A stretch of DNA of 64,000 bases from Cupriavidus necator (GTDB taxonomy: Bacteria; Pseudomonadota; Gammaproteobacteria; Burkholderiales; Burkholderiaceae), in NCBI RefSeq assembly GCF_013141915.1, contig NZ_SROX01000005.1, forward strand, positions 1-64,000, written 5' to 3'. Below the pieces are notes generated by a model, which was given only the letters and a program-made list of their open reading frames with translations, searched no databases and was not told where the DNA came from. Shown one piece after another: positions 34,522-43,310 of the stretch (position 1 is its first letter; the number at the start of each line of letters is the position of its first letter). The translations under genes were made by a program, and so were the position numbers.

Positions 34522-35703
34522 ATGACGTTCAACGCCTCCGTCGCCCGGCTTGCCATCGCCCAGGCTCTCTCCGGTGCCAACTCCACCGTCGTGTACGCGA
34601 CCGGCGCCATCATCGGCAACATGCTCTCGCCGCGCCCGGAACTCGCCACGCTGCCGATTTCGCTGTTCGTGGTTGGCATGGCGCTGTCCACGCTGCCCGT
34701 CGGGATGCTGGCGCGGCGGTTCGGCCGGCCCGCCGCGTTTCTCGCCGGCAACGTTTGCGGTGTGCTGGTCGGCCTGCTGGCCGCGCTGGCGCTTGTCAAC
34801 CGGTCCTTCGCGCTGTTCTGCTTCGCCATGCTGTTCGGCGGCGCCTATGCGGCGGTGGTGCTGACGTTCCGGTTCGCCGCCGCGGAATGCGTCGGGCCGG
34901 AAGAACGGCCGCGAGCGTTGTCGTTGGTACTGGCCGGCGGCGTTGCGGCCGGGGTAGTGGGGCCGCAACTGGTGTCCGCCACCATGAACCTGTGGCCGCC
35001 CCACGCGTATGCCGTGACCTACCTGGCCTCTGCCGCGGTCGCGGTCCTGGCGGCCATCGTGCTGCGCGGCGTCCGGTTCGAGGTACGCACGGCGGGGCCG
35101 CATAGCGGCAGTGGCCGGCCGGTGCGCGAGATCTTGCGGCAGCCGCAGTTGCTGGTTGCCATGCTGTGCGGCGTGGTCAGCTACATGATGATGAACTTCA
35201 TGATGACGTCCGCGCCGCTGGCGATGGAGCTGTGCGGCATACCCCGGCTCTATTCGAACTACGGTATCGAGATGCACGTGATCGCGATGTACGCGCCGAG
35301 CTTTTTCACGGGGCGCCTGATCGCCCGTTACGGCGCGCCGGCGATCGTGCTGGCGGGCCTGGCGCTGACCGGCATGGCGGCGCTGGCAGGCCTCAGCGGC
35401 ATGGCCGTCCATCATTTCTGGATCGCGCTGATCCTGCTTGGGATTGGCTGGAATTTCGGCTTCCTGGGCGCATCCGCCATGGTGCTGACCTGCCATCGCC
35501 CGGAGGAAGGGCCGCGTGTCCAGTCGCTGAACGACTTCGTCGTGTTCGGGGCCATGGTGGTGGGGTCGTTTGTTTCAGGCAGCCTGCTGGCTGCCTTTGG
35601 CTGGGCGATGGTGAGCTCGCTGATCCTGCCGCCTGTCGTTGTTGCGGTTGCCGCGCTGCTGTGGCTGCAAAGAGCCAGCGTGGAGCCGTCCAGGCAGGTC
35701 TGA
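34522..35703 (+). CDS. MFS transporter
   Basis: 393 residues with about 12 hydrophobic segments. The MFS loop pattern GMLARRFGRPAAFLAGN appears after segment 2. It lies about 100 bases after the dehydrogenase on the same strand and is likely the transporter of that module. The substrate is unknown. Confidence 0.82.
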   Translation: MTFNASVARLAIAQALSGANSTVVYATGAIIGNMLSPRPELATLPISLFVVGMALSTLPVGMLARRFGRPAAFLAGNVCGVLVGLLAALALVNRSFALFCFAMLFGGAYAAVVLTFRFAAAECVGPEERPRALSLVLAGGVAAGVVGPQLVSATMNLWPPHAYAVTYLASAAVAVLAAIVLRGVRFEVRTAGPHSGSGRPVREILRQPQLLVAMLCGVVSYMMMNFMMTSAPLAMELCGIPRLYSNYGIEMHVIAMYAPSFFTGRLIARYGAPAIVLAGLALTGMAALAGLSGMAVHHFWIALILLGIGWNFGFLGASAMVLTCHRPEEGPRVQSLNDFVVFGAMVVGSFVSGSLLAAFGWAMVSSLILPPVVVAVAALLWLQRASVEPSRQV

Positions 35704-35781
35704 TTGCGCCGCAGAACGCCGGGGGCGAGTGCGGCTGTGAGCCGGCCTCGGACACAACCCCCCATACCGGCCAGACACCGA

Positions 35782-36318
35782 TCAGCGCAGCACCCGGTAG
35801 CACGATTGCACCAGCCCGGACGGGAAGTGACGGCTGGATTCAAGCACCAGACTCACGTCGCGCGGCAGCGCCCCGAACAATGGCCTGCCCGCCCCGATCA
35901 ACACCGGCACCGTGGTGACCACCATGTCGGCGATCAATCCTGCGCGAAGGAACGACTGGACCAGCTGGCCGCCGTCGACATAGACGCGTTGGGCGCCTTC
36001 CGCCTCCAGCTGCGCCAGCGCGTCTCCGGGCGTGGCATCCCAGAATCGCACCTTGTCCTGCAACGTCTCGGGCACCGGCTTGCCGGCCAGTTGCCGCGAC
36101 AGCACCACCACCGGACGGTCGTAAGCCCATTCGCCCATCGTGACGATTTTCTCGTAGCTGCCCCGGCCCATCAGGATCGCATCCTTGTCGGCGATGAAGT
36201 CGGTGTAGCCATGGTCTTCGGCGGGGTCATCCCGCTCCAGAAGCCAGCCGATGTCGCCATCGGGCCGGGCGATAAAGCCGTCAAGGCTGGTGGCAATGAA
36301 GACGTGGCCGGTGATCAT
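35782..36318 (-). CDS. RibD/DHFR-fold reductase
   Basis: 178 residues. HVFIATSLDGFIARPDGDIGWL, ILMGRGSYEKI, PVVVLSRQL and VYVDGGQLVQSFLRAGLIADMVVTTVPVLIGAGRPLF are the signatures of the RibD C-terminal/dihydrofolate-reductase-like family. Such proteins bind NADPH, but most in this subgroup have no defined substrate. It is monocistronic or the tail of the minus-strand block beginning with the ABC-F gene. Confidence 0.88.
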   Translation of the reverse strand: MITGHVFIATSLDGFIARPDGDIGWLLERDDPAEDHGYTDFIADKDAILMGRGSYEKIVTMGEWAYDRPVVVLSRQLAGKPVPETLQDKVRFWDATPGDALAQLEAEGAQRVYVDGGQLVQSFLRAGLIADMVVTTVPVLIGAGRPLFGALPRDVSLVLESSRHFPSGLVQSCYRVLR

Positions 36319-36408
36319 CGTGATTCCTTTCGTTCTGTCAGCATTGAGGCGGAAGCGCAGTGGCAGATTCTATTGGGTCCCGGCAGGCCCGGCCAGCGCA
36401 TTGGCGCA

Positions 36409-38022
36409 TCACCACGGCTCGATCCGCCACCCTTGTCCAGTCGCCACCAGCCGATCCGTCAAGCCGAGACCGTCCATGAATGCATCGTCGTGGGACACCA
36501 CCATCAGCGCGCCCTGGTAGCCGCGCAACATGGCTTCCAGCGCCTGTACGGAGGGCAGGTCCAGGTGGTTGCTGGGTTCGTCCAGCAATAGCAGCTGCGG
36601 CGATGGGTCGGCATACAGCACGCATGCCAGCGCTGCCTTGAGACGCTCGCCGCCGCTGAGCGCGCCGACAGGCGCTCCAATCTTCCGTTGATCCAGGCCA
36701 AGGTGCGCGAGGCGCATGCGCAGATCGCCTTCGGAAGCCGTGCCGTTGGCCGCCAGCATCTGCTCCAGCACGGTCCGGCGCGGGTCCAGGCTCGCCAACT
36801 GCTGGTCCAGATAGATGCCTTCCACCGACATCTTGCATGTCCCGGCCAAAGGCTGAAGCCGGCGGGCGAGCACCTTGAGCAAGGTCGACTTGCCGCAGCC
36901 GTTGGGGCCGACTACGCCGACGCGCTGCTGTCCCGTCAAAGTGAGGCGGATGTGTCGCGTGGCAGTCCGGACAAACGGCAGTGCCACCGCCTCCAGTTCC
37001 GCGACACGTTTTTGCGAAGTCAGGGCAACGGGCAGCGCGTGCATCACGATGGCCAGATCGTGTTCGACCCGATGCGCGGCCTCGCGCACACGCTCGGCGC
37101 TTTGCGCCAGCGCCGCGGCATGCTGCTGGCGCAGCTTGCCGGCCGAACCTTCGCTGCGTTCTTTCTGACGGCCCAGCAGGATCTTGGCCTGGTTGGCGTC
37201 CTGTCCATGCCGGTTGCCGCGGGCCTGGCGCCGCTCCAGGCGCTCGCGTTGCTCGCGCAGGGATTGCGCTTCGCGCCGGTGTTCGAGCCTGCGCTGTTCC
37301 AGCTGCTGGATCGCGTTCTGCCGCTCCTGCTCCTTGCATTGGGCGTAGAAGGTGTAGTTGCCCCCATAGCTGCGCAGTCCCAGGGAAGACAGTTCCACGA
37401 TGCGCGCCATGGCCCCGAGCAATGGCCGGTCATGGCTGACCACAACCAGCCCGCGCGGCCAACGTTGCAACTGCTCGGCCAGCGCCTGACGATTCGGCCG
37501 GTCGAGGTGATTGCTGGGCTCGTCCAGGATCAGGAAATCGGCATCCGACAACAAGGCGCCGGCCAGCGTGACGCGCATCGCTTCGCCACCACTGAGCGCG
37601 CTGGCAGGCGTCGTGGCGTCGAGATGGCCCAGGCCATTGCGCTCCAGTTCGTCCTGCAGCCGCAGGCGGATATCCCAGCGCTCGCCCACGGCATCGAAGT
37701 CTTCGGGCGCACTGCTGCCGGCTTCGATGCGTTCGAGCGCAGCGAGGATGGCCCGCACGCCTGCCAGGTCCGAGACCGTGGCGCCCGGCGGATGCGATAT
37801 CTGCTGGGCGAGGTAGTACACGCTGCCAGCGCGCGTACAGCGCCCGGCAGCCGGCTGCACCTGGCCGGCCAGCATGCGCGCCAGCACGGTCTTGCCTGCG
37901 CCATTGCGCCCGACCAGGCCAGTGGGACGCTGGTCGAATTGTTCGCTGATGTCGGAGAAAAGCGTCCTGCCGTCCGGCAGAACGTAAGACACGCCTTCCA
38001 GCGCGAGATAGGGATTCGTCAT
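36409..38022 (-). CDS. ABC-F family ATPase
   Basis: 537 residues from the ATG at 38022 (MTNPYLALEGVSYVLPDG). Two ATPase cassettes lie in one chain with no membrane segments. The first has GLVGRNGAGKT, LSGGEAMRVTLAG and LDEPSNHLD; the second has GVVGPNGCGKST, LSGGERLKAALA and LDEPSNHLD. A charged Arg/Gln-rich helical linker separates them. ABC-F proteins act on the ribosome as translation factors or antibiotic protection proteins. This subgroup is not one I can name. Confidence 0.92.
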   Translation of the reverse strand: MTNPYLALEGVSYVLPDGRTLFSDISEQFDQRPTGLVGRNGAGKTVLARMLAGQVQPAAGRCTRAGSVYYLAQQISHPPGATVSDLAGVRAILAALERIEAGSSAPEDFDAVGERWDIRLRLQDELERNGLGHLDATTPASALSGGEAMRVTLAGALLSDADFLILDEPSNHLDRPNRQALAEQLQRWPRGLVVVSHDRPLLGAMARIVELSSLGLRSYGGNYTFYAQCKEQERQNAIQQLEQRRLEHRREAQSLREQRERLERRQARGNRHGQDANQAKILLGRQKERSEGSAGKLRQQHAAALAQSAERVREAAHRVEHDLAIVMHALPVALTSQKRVAELEAVALPFVRTATRHIRLTLTGQQRVGVVGPNGCGKSTLLKVLARRLQPLAGTCKMSVEGIYLDQQLASLDPRRTVLEQMLAANGTASEGDLRMRLAHLGLDQRKIGAPVGALSGGERLKAALACVLYADPSPQLLLLDEPSNHLDLPSVQALEAMLRGYQGALMVVSHDDAFMDGLGLTDRLVATGQGWRIEPW

Positions 38023-38235
38023 GTATGCATTCCAACGATGCCAGAAGCTCCCCCTGCTCATGGGGGTAGGTGGAGACTGGCCGTCATGAAGACGGCGGCA
38101 TCAATGGCGCATGACGAATACCTCGGTGATGGGGGATGGGGTTGTCATGTTAAGCGCATTTGCCGTGGGGGGCAATGTCGTGCAACGCGCAAGGGGGCAT
38201 GAGCCGGCGCCAGTCAGCCGCTCCGCGCCGATCCG

Positions 38236-39495
38236 TCAAGTGTGTGGCTTGACCCGACGGAACGCGAGCAGCATGGCGAGGTCGTAAGCGATTTTCAGCA
38301 GGCCGCAGGTGACCAGCGGCACGCTTGCATAGCCATGGGCCATCAACATAGCGGCGAGCGCAGGGCTGAGCGCGGCAGCCAGGCTGCGCGGCACTGCGGT
38401 CAGGCTTGCAGCCGCCGCCCGTTCAGGCGGCGTGACGACGGCCATCACATAGGCCGTGCGGGTCGGCACATCCATCTGCGACAGCGCGCTGCGGGCCAGC
38501 AGCAAGGCCAGGCTCGTCGCCATGGTGGGTGCGAAAGCGGCTGCAATCAGGCACACGCTGGAAGGAATATGCGTGAACACCATCGTATTGAGCAGGCCGA
38601 TCTTTCGCGCCAGCGGCACTGCGGCAAGCTGCGAGAACGTCGTAAGCAGGCCCGCCACGAAGAAGAACCGGCCGGTCGCGGCAGGACTCAGGCCGAAACG
38701 CTGCATCAGCCATAGCGACAGTAGCGAATTGACGAGGAGCCCGCCCGCAAACGCGTCCACGCTGAACAGCATGGCCAGCCGCATTACGATCGGACGAGAC
38801 GGGCCCAATGGCGTGGTCGCCAGCTGCGCTCCATGCGGCTGCGTGGCAGGCAGGCGCGCGTAGAGACGCCACAGCAGCAGCCCCGTGATCCCATAGAAAA
38901 CGAACATCAGGCGCATTGCATCGAGCGACGACAGCCAGGCTTGCCCCGCCAGCCATGCGGGGATGGCGGCTGCCAGCGCGCCCAGCGCGGATGCGAATGC
39001 CCCGATCAGGCCGTAGCGGGCGAACAGTGCCGTCCGGCTGTCGGGCGAGGCCGATTCCGCCAGGCGCGCGTGTTCCAGCGGCAGGAAGACACTGACATCG
39101 CCGGAGCCAGGGTTAAGCGTGCCGACGAAGGCGACCAGCAGAAGCGGCCACAGCGTCGAGAACCCGGCAAAGCCGAGACCCGTCGCTGCCATGAGGGCAG
39201 CCGCCAGCATCAGCAAGCGGCGTTGCGGGTAGCGGTGCCCGACGATCCCGACCAGGATCGTGGCCAGGGCGGAGCCGATCAGGGTTGCGCTGCTGATCAG
39301 CCCGACCGTCACCGGGTCGAAGCCCAGCGCCAGCAGGTACGCTGGCAACAGCACGGCAACATAGCCATCACAGATGCCACGCAGCGCGCGGCCGGCCAGC
39401 AGCGGCAAGGCGGCGGCTTGCACACCGGAAGGCAGCGCGATGCGTTGAAGCCAGTGCCCGCTGGCGCCCGAAGCTTGATCCTTATGCATGGCCAT
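38236..39495 (-). CDS. MFS transporter downstream of chrBA
   Basis: 419 residues with about 12 hydrophobic segments. LLPAYLLALGFDPVTVGLISSATLIGSA and a later VPTRTAYVMAVVTPPERAAAASLT match MFS drug/metabolite exporters. It starts 43 bases after the chrA stop on the same strand, so chrB-chrA-MFS probably form one transcript. The link to chromate is inferred from position only. Confidence 0.82.
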   Translation of the reverse strand: MAMHKDQASGASGHWLQRIALPSGVQAAALPLLAGRALRGICDGYVAVLLPAYLLALGFDPVTVGLISSATLIGSALATILVGIVGHRYPQRRLLMLAAALMAATGLGFAGFSTLWPLLLVAFVGTLNPGSGDVSVFLPLEHARLAESASPDSRTALFARYGLIGAFASALGALAAAIPAWLAGQAWLSSLDAMRLMFVFYGITGLLLWRLYARLPATQPHGAQLATTPLGPSRPIVMRLAMLFSVDAFAGGLLVNSLLSLWLMQRFGLSPAATGRFFFVAGLLTTFSQLAAVPLARKIGLLNTMVFTHIPSSVCLIAAAFAPTMATSLALLLARSALSQMDVPTRTAYVMAVVTPPERAAAASLTAVPRSLAAALSPALAAMLMAHGYASVPLVTCGLLKIAYDLAMLLAFRRVKPHT

Positions 39496-39538
39496 CCGCT
39501 CGCCTGTCCGTCAATCCTTGCGTTTCAGGTCATCCAGG

Positions 39539-40744
39539 TCAGTGATGCAGCACCGGATAAACAGCCAGGCCGATCAGCGCAGCGCTGGTGATGATGACCG
39601 GCTCGGGCAGCTTCTTGAATTTCAGCAGCAATGCGACCGTGCCCAAGGCCAGCAGGAGGGTCGGAGCGTCCACGATCGAACGCTTGGCCAGCACGAACAC
39701 CGCCCCGCTGATGGCGCCGATCGCGGCCGCAGTGACGCCGTCGACGAAGGCCAGGATGCCCGGCAGCTTGCCGTACTTCTTGAAGTAGGGGGCCGGCAGC
39801 ACGGTGAACAGATAGCAGGGCAGGAACGTTGCCAATGCCGCCACGCATGCGCCCGGCAGTCCGGCCACCAGGTATCCGATAAAGCCGACCGTGATGACCA
39901 CCGGGCCGGGCGTGATCATGGCCACGGCCACCGCATCGACAAACTGTCTTTCATTCAGCCACTGGTATTCCGTCACGACACCGCCGTAGAGGAATGGCAC
40001 GATGGCAAGGCCCGAACCGAAGACAAAGGCGCCCGCCTTGGCGAAGAACACGCCGATCTGGGTCAGCAGCGGCCAGTCCAGCGTACTCGCCAGGCCGCTC
40101 GCGGCCGGTACCTGCATCGCAGCCAGCGCATTGGCGCCGCTCTGCCGCAGCCATTGAGGTGGCGCACGCCAGAACCAGGCGAGCACGCCCGCCGCCAGGA
40201 ACAGCCACGCGACTTCCGACTCGGTGACGATGGTCACCGCCGCCAGCACCACATAAATTGCCCACAGCAGCTTGTCCTTGCCCACACTCCTGGTGGTCAG
40301 CTTGTAAGCGCTGATGGCGATGATGCCGATGACGGCGGCACCCACGCCATAGAACACCGATTGCATCCAGGCCAGCCCGCCAAACCTGACATAAGCCCAG
40401 CCCAACGCCAGCACCATCAGAAATGCCGGTAGCACGAAGGCCAGGCCGATCAGTGTGGCACCGAGGACGCGATAATGGACGTAGCCGAGGTAGATCGCCA
40501 GTTGTGCCGCCATTGGACCGGGCGCGAGTTGCGCCAGCGCTATGCCTTCCTTGTAGTCGCCATCGCTGATCCAGCGCCGCCGCTCCACCAGGTCGCGGTG
40601 CATATAGCCGGCCAGCGCAACGGGCCCGCCAAAGCCCAACGTGCCCAGCCGGAGGAAATACAGGACGAGCTGCCAGAGCGTATAGGCGGGCGGTTCCGGG
40701 ATCTCCGGTGGTGCCGTGCTCTCTTCTTGTTGCATGCGATTCAT
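39539..40744 (-). CDS. chrA: Chromate efflux transporter ChrA
   Basis: 401 residues from the ATG at 40744, preceded by AGGA; an upstream frame extension has no family match. It is the long bidomain ChrA form with about 10-12 membrane segments. LRLGTLGFGGPVALAGYMHRDLVERRRW and ALAQLAPGPMAAQLAIYLGY form the first half; FFAKAGAFVFGSGLAIVPFLYGGVV and VAVAMITPGPVVITVGFIGYLVAG form the duplicated half. It expels chromate from the cytoplasm. It lies 25 bases after chrB. Confidence 0.95.
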   Translation of the reverse strand: MNRMQQEESTAPPEIPEPPAYTLWQLVLYFLRLGTLGFGGPVALAGYMHRDLVERRRWISDGDYKEGIALAQLAPGPMAAQLAIYLGYVHYRVLGATLIGLAFVLPAFLMVLALGWAYVRFGGLAWMQSVFYGVGAAVIGIIAISAYKLTTRSVGKDKLLWAIYVVLAAVTIVTESEVAWLFLAAGVLAWFWRAPPQWLRQSGANALAAMQVPAASGLASTLDWPLLTQIGVFFAKAGAFVFGSGLAIVPFLYGGVVTEYQWLNERQFVDAVAVAMITPGPVVITVGFIGYLVAGLPGACVAALATFLPCYLFTVLPAPYFKKYGKLPGILAFVDGVTAAAIGAISGAVFVLAKRSIVDAPTLLLALGTVALLLKFKKLPEPVIITSAALIGLAVYPVLHH

Positions 40745-40769
40745 GATGGGATCCTGAGGAACGTTGACG

Positions 40770-41732
40770 TCAGGCTTTCTGCTGGGTGCGGAAGTGTGCG
40801 TAAAGCGAATCCAGGACCGCGCCGATTTCCGCCAACAGGGCGTCATCGTCCTTCAGACGGGAGCGGGCGCCGGCCAGCATCGCTTCAAAGCCGCTGGCCT
40901 CCGGCACCGGCATCCCGCCAATATCCAGTGCATGGATCATGGCGCCGAGCCGCCTGAGCCCGCGGTCGGATTCAAGACCGAAACTCGACAGCAGCACTTC
41001 GAAAGACACGCGATCGCCGACATGGGTGAAGGTCGCACCGTCGAAGTCGAAGCCCAGCGCATCGTCCGGGCAATCGGCCGCGCTCTCGAGCCAGAGGAAC
41101 CGCGCATGGCGATCGATAAAGCGCTGGATCAGCCAGGCGCTGGCCACGCGGTCCACCCAAAGGTGACGGCGCGTTGCCCACTGCCTGCCTTGATACTGGG
41201 CCGGATCCCGACGAGCGATGGCCCGCGTCAGCGTCCGGGGCTCGCCCGGGGACTGGATGCTGTCGATCGCGCGGCTGAAGTCATGCCATTGGGCTTCAGC
41301 CCGGATCGACGCTTCATTGGGGAAGAAGTCGGTCATGCGGATGGCTTCGTAGGCACGCCCGTGACGGCGCAGCAGGCGATTGAGTTCGGCGCCGTCCTGG
41401 CTGGCAAGCGACCGGCGCGCTTCTGCCATGGCCGCCTGCAATTCGGCATAGTCGGCGCTGCGGTCGAACAACGCCCGGAACGTGGCGTCTTCCTCCGGAT
41501 GCCTGGCCTGGACATTCAACAGCCAGGCCTGGCCGCCTTCCCGCCGGGCCTCGTCGGCAAGTTCGCTCAAATGCGAGATTTGCCCGGCGCCGGCCGGCAA
41601 GAGATAGACGCCATCCCGCAGCGCCGCGCAGCCCAATGTCTTGATCGCACGCCAGATCCGCATCCGGGCGGTGGCGCCGGATGTGGGAAGCGTAACGATC
41701 AACAAGGCCCAGGGATCAGTGAATCCGCTCAT
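40770..41732 (-). CDS. chrB: Chromate resistance protein ChrB
   Basis: 320 residues. LIVTLPTSGATARMRIWRAIKTLGCAALRDGVYLLP is the ChrB N-terminal signature; RRHLWVDRVASAWLIQRFIDRHARFLWL and GFDFDGATFTHVGD characterise the C-terminal ChrB domain. ChrB is a chromate-responsive regulator/sensor required for full chrA induction in related systems. A perfect 6-4-6 inverted repeat lies 39-54 bases upstream, and a good sigma-70 promoter ends only 6 bases before the ATG. Confidence 0.95.
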   Translation of the reverse strand: MSGFTDPWALLIVTLPTSGATARMRIWRAIKTLGCAALRDGVYLLPAGAGQISHLSELADEARREGGQAWLLNVQARHPEEDATFRALFDRSADYAELQAAMAEARRSLASQDGAELNRLLRRHGRAYEAIRMTDFFPNEASIRAEAQWHDFSRAIDSIQSPGEPRTLTRAIARRDPAQYQGRQWATRRHLWVDRVASAWLIQRFIDRHARFLWLESAADCPDDALGFDFDGATFTHVGDRVSFEVLLSSFGLESDRGLRRLGAMIHALDIGGMPVPEASGFEAMLAGARSRLKDDDALLAEIGAVLDSLYAHFRTQQKA

Positions 41733-41738
41733 GGGAGC

Positions 41739-41767
41739 ATGTTAAAAGTCCATAGCGTGCATTTCAA
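41739..41767 (-). promoter_or_regulatory. Sigma-70-type promoter of chrBA, possibly leaderless
   Basis: On the minus strand TTGAAA (-35, 41762-41767), 17 bases, TAACAT (-10, 41739-41744). The chrB ATG begins 6 bases after the -10 box, so transcription would start at or next to the start codon, giving a leaderless message. Confidence 0.5.
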
Positions 41768-41770
41768 TCA

Positions 41771-41786
41771 TGTAGAGATATCTACA
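41771..41786. promoter_or_regulatory. Operator candidate upstream of chrBA
   Basis: TGTAGA - GATA - TCTACA is a perfect 6-4-6 inverted repeat directly upstream of the chrB -35 box. A third, partial TCTAC half site follows at 41790-41794. It is a natural candidate for ChrB or another chromate-responsive regulator. Confidence 0.5.
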
Positions 41787-41922
41787 GATCTACCGGATGA
41801 CATGGTTTTCGGTGAGTGTCGCGCCCCTGCGCGCTGACCTATTGCAAATGCCTATCATCCGCTGGATGGCACCTGTCTCCGCCAACTGGCCGGGCCGTCC
41901 AAGCTGCACATCGCGCATCGCT

Positions 41923-42010
41923 TGGACCGGCGCGCCTGCGGCGGCCGTGCTGGCTCCGGGTGTGATGGTTTCGGGTGGCATGGCTGGCGGGCTCATGCCA
42001 TGGCGGGGGC
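41923..42010 (-). repeat. Dispersed 88-bp repeat, copy B
   Basis: The reverse complement matches 10780-10867 at 84/88 positions, ungapped. This copy lies in the 520-base spacer between divergent chrB and the quinone oxidoreductase gene, which otherwise holds no recognisable gene beyond the chrB promoter. Confidence 0.85.
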
Positions 42011-42252
42011 CGTGATTCTGGCCCCGGCCAGCGCTTTCCTCCGCGCATGCCGCTCCTCCTGCACCCCTTGCCTCTTTCGACGCCAATACGAGCGATCCGG
42101 CCAACCTTTGTCAGAAGAGGGAAAGCGCAAGACGCCTAAAGGAAAGCGCAATGCCGGCCACGACCCGATGATTCGCCACACAGGTCGTCGCGCAGGCAAG
42201 CCACCCGGCAAGCCGACGTGCAGCTTCATGTTCCACAGCAGACAGGAGACAC

Positions 42253-43233
42253 ATGGCAAAAGTCATCAGGATTTACGAAACCGGCGGGCCCGAGGTCCTT
42301 CGCTTTGAGACCGCTGCCGTTGGCGAACCGGGGCCAGGCGAGGTACGCGTCCGTCATGTGGCCGTCGGACTGAATTTTGCCGACACGTATTTCCGCAGCG
42401 GCACCTATCAGGTTCCGCTGCCCAGCGGCATCGGCAACGAAGCCGCCGGCGTGATCGAGGCCGTGGGCGCCGGCGTCACCCATCTGGCGGTCGGTGACCG
42501 CGTGACCTATACGGGTTTCACCAACACCTTGGGCGCCTACGCTACCGAGCGGCTGATCTCTGCCGCGCCGCTGATCAAGCTGCCGGAGGCAATCCGCTGC
42601 GAAGTCGCGGCGGCGATGACCATGCGGGGCTTGTCAGCCGCCTACCTGATGCGCCGGATCTACCCGTTCAAGGCGGGCGACACCATCCTGCTGCATGCCG
42701 CGGCGGGGGGCGTTGGCCTGATCATTTCGCAATGGGCCAAGCTGCTGGGGCTGACCGTGATCGGAACGGTCTCTACCGATGCCAAGGCCGAAGTTGCGCG
42801 CGCCCATGGCTGTGATGCCACGATCAACTACAGCCATGAGGACGTGGCCAGGCGCGTGCGGGAACTGACGGATGGCGCGGGCGTGTCCGTGGTGTTCGAC
42901 AGCGTCGGCAAGGACACCTTCATGGCCTCGCTGGACTCCCTCAAGCGGCGCGGCCTGCTGGTCTGCGTCGGGTTTGCCTCCGGCCCGGTCAGCGGGTTCG
43001 ATCCGGCCATCCTGGCCCGCAAGGGCTCGGCATACCTGACACGCCCTGGGCTGGCCGACTATATCGCCGACCCTGCCGAGAAGGCGGAACTGGTCGATGA
43101 ACTGTTCGGCCATGTGGCGGCGGGCCGCATCCGCATCGAGATCAATCAGCGCTATGCCCTGGACGATGCCGTGCAGGCACACCGGGACCTCGAGGCCCGA
43201 AAGACCACGGGCTCGTCCATCTTCGTGATCTGA
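42253..43233 (+). CDS. NADPH:quinone oxidoreductase (Qor-like, zinc-free MDR)
   Basis: 326 residues. IRIYETGGPEVLRFE at the start, GLNFADTYFRSGTY, GNEAAGVIEAVGAGV, and the nucleotide site LLHAAAGGVGLIISQWAKLLG match the quinone oxidoreductase branch of the MDR superfamily. No structural zinc Cys cluster is present. A GGAGACAC site precedes the ATG. It leads a plus-strand run with the BKACE and two Bug receptor genes. Confidence 0.92.
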   Translation: MAKVIRIYETGGPEVLRFETAAVGEPGPGEVRVRHVAVGLNFADTYFRSGTYQVPLPSGIGNEAAGVIEAVGAGVTHLAVGDRVTYTGFTNTLGAYATERLISAAPLIKLPEAIRCEVAAAMTMRGLSAAYLMRRIYPFKAGDTILLHAAAGGVGLIISQWAKLLGLTVIGTVSTDAKAEVARAHGCDATINYSHEDVARRVRELTDGAGVSVVFDSVGKDTFMASLDSLKRRGLLVCVGFASGPVSGFDPAILARKGSAYLTRPGLADYIADPAEKAELVDELFGHVAAGRIRIEINQRYALDDAVQAHRDLEARKTTGSSIFVI

Positions 43234-43310
43234 CAGTTTCCCGCCCGGCAAACGCTCTCATCCGGCTCGACATTATCCATACACAACACGCATCCTGGAG
43301 ACCCACCACC

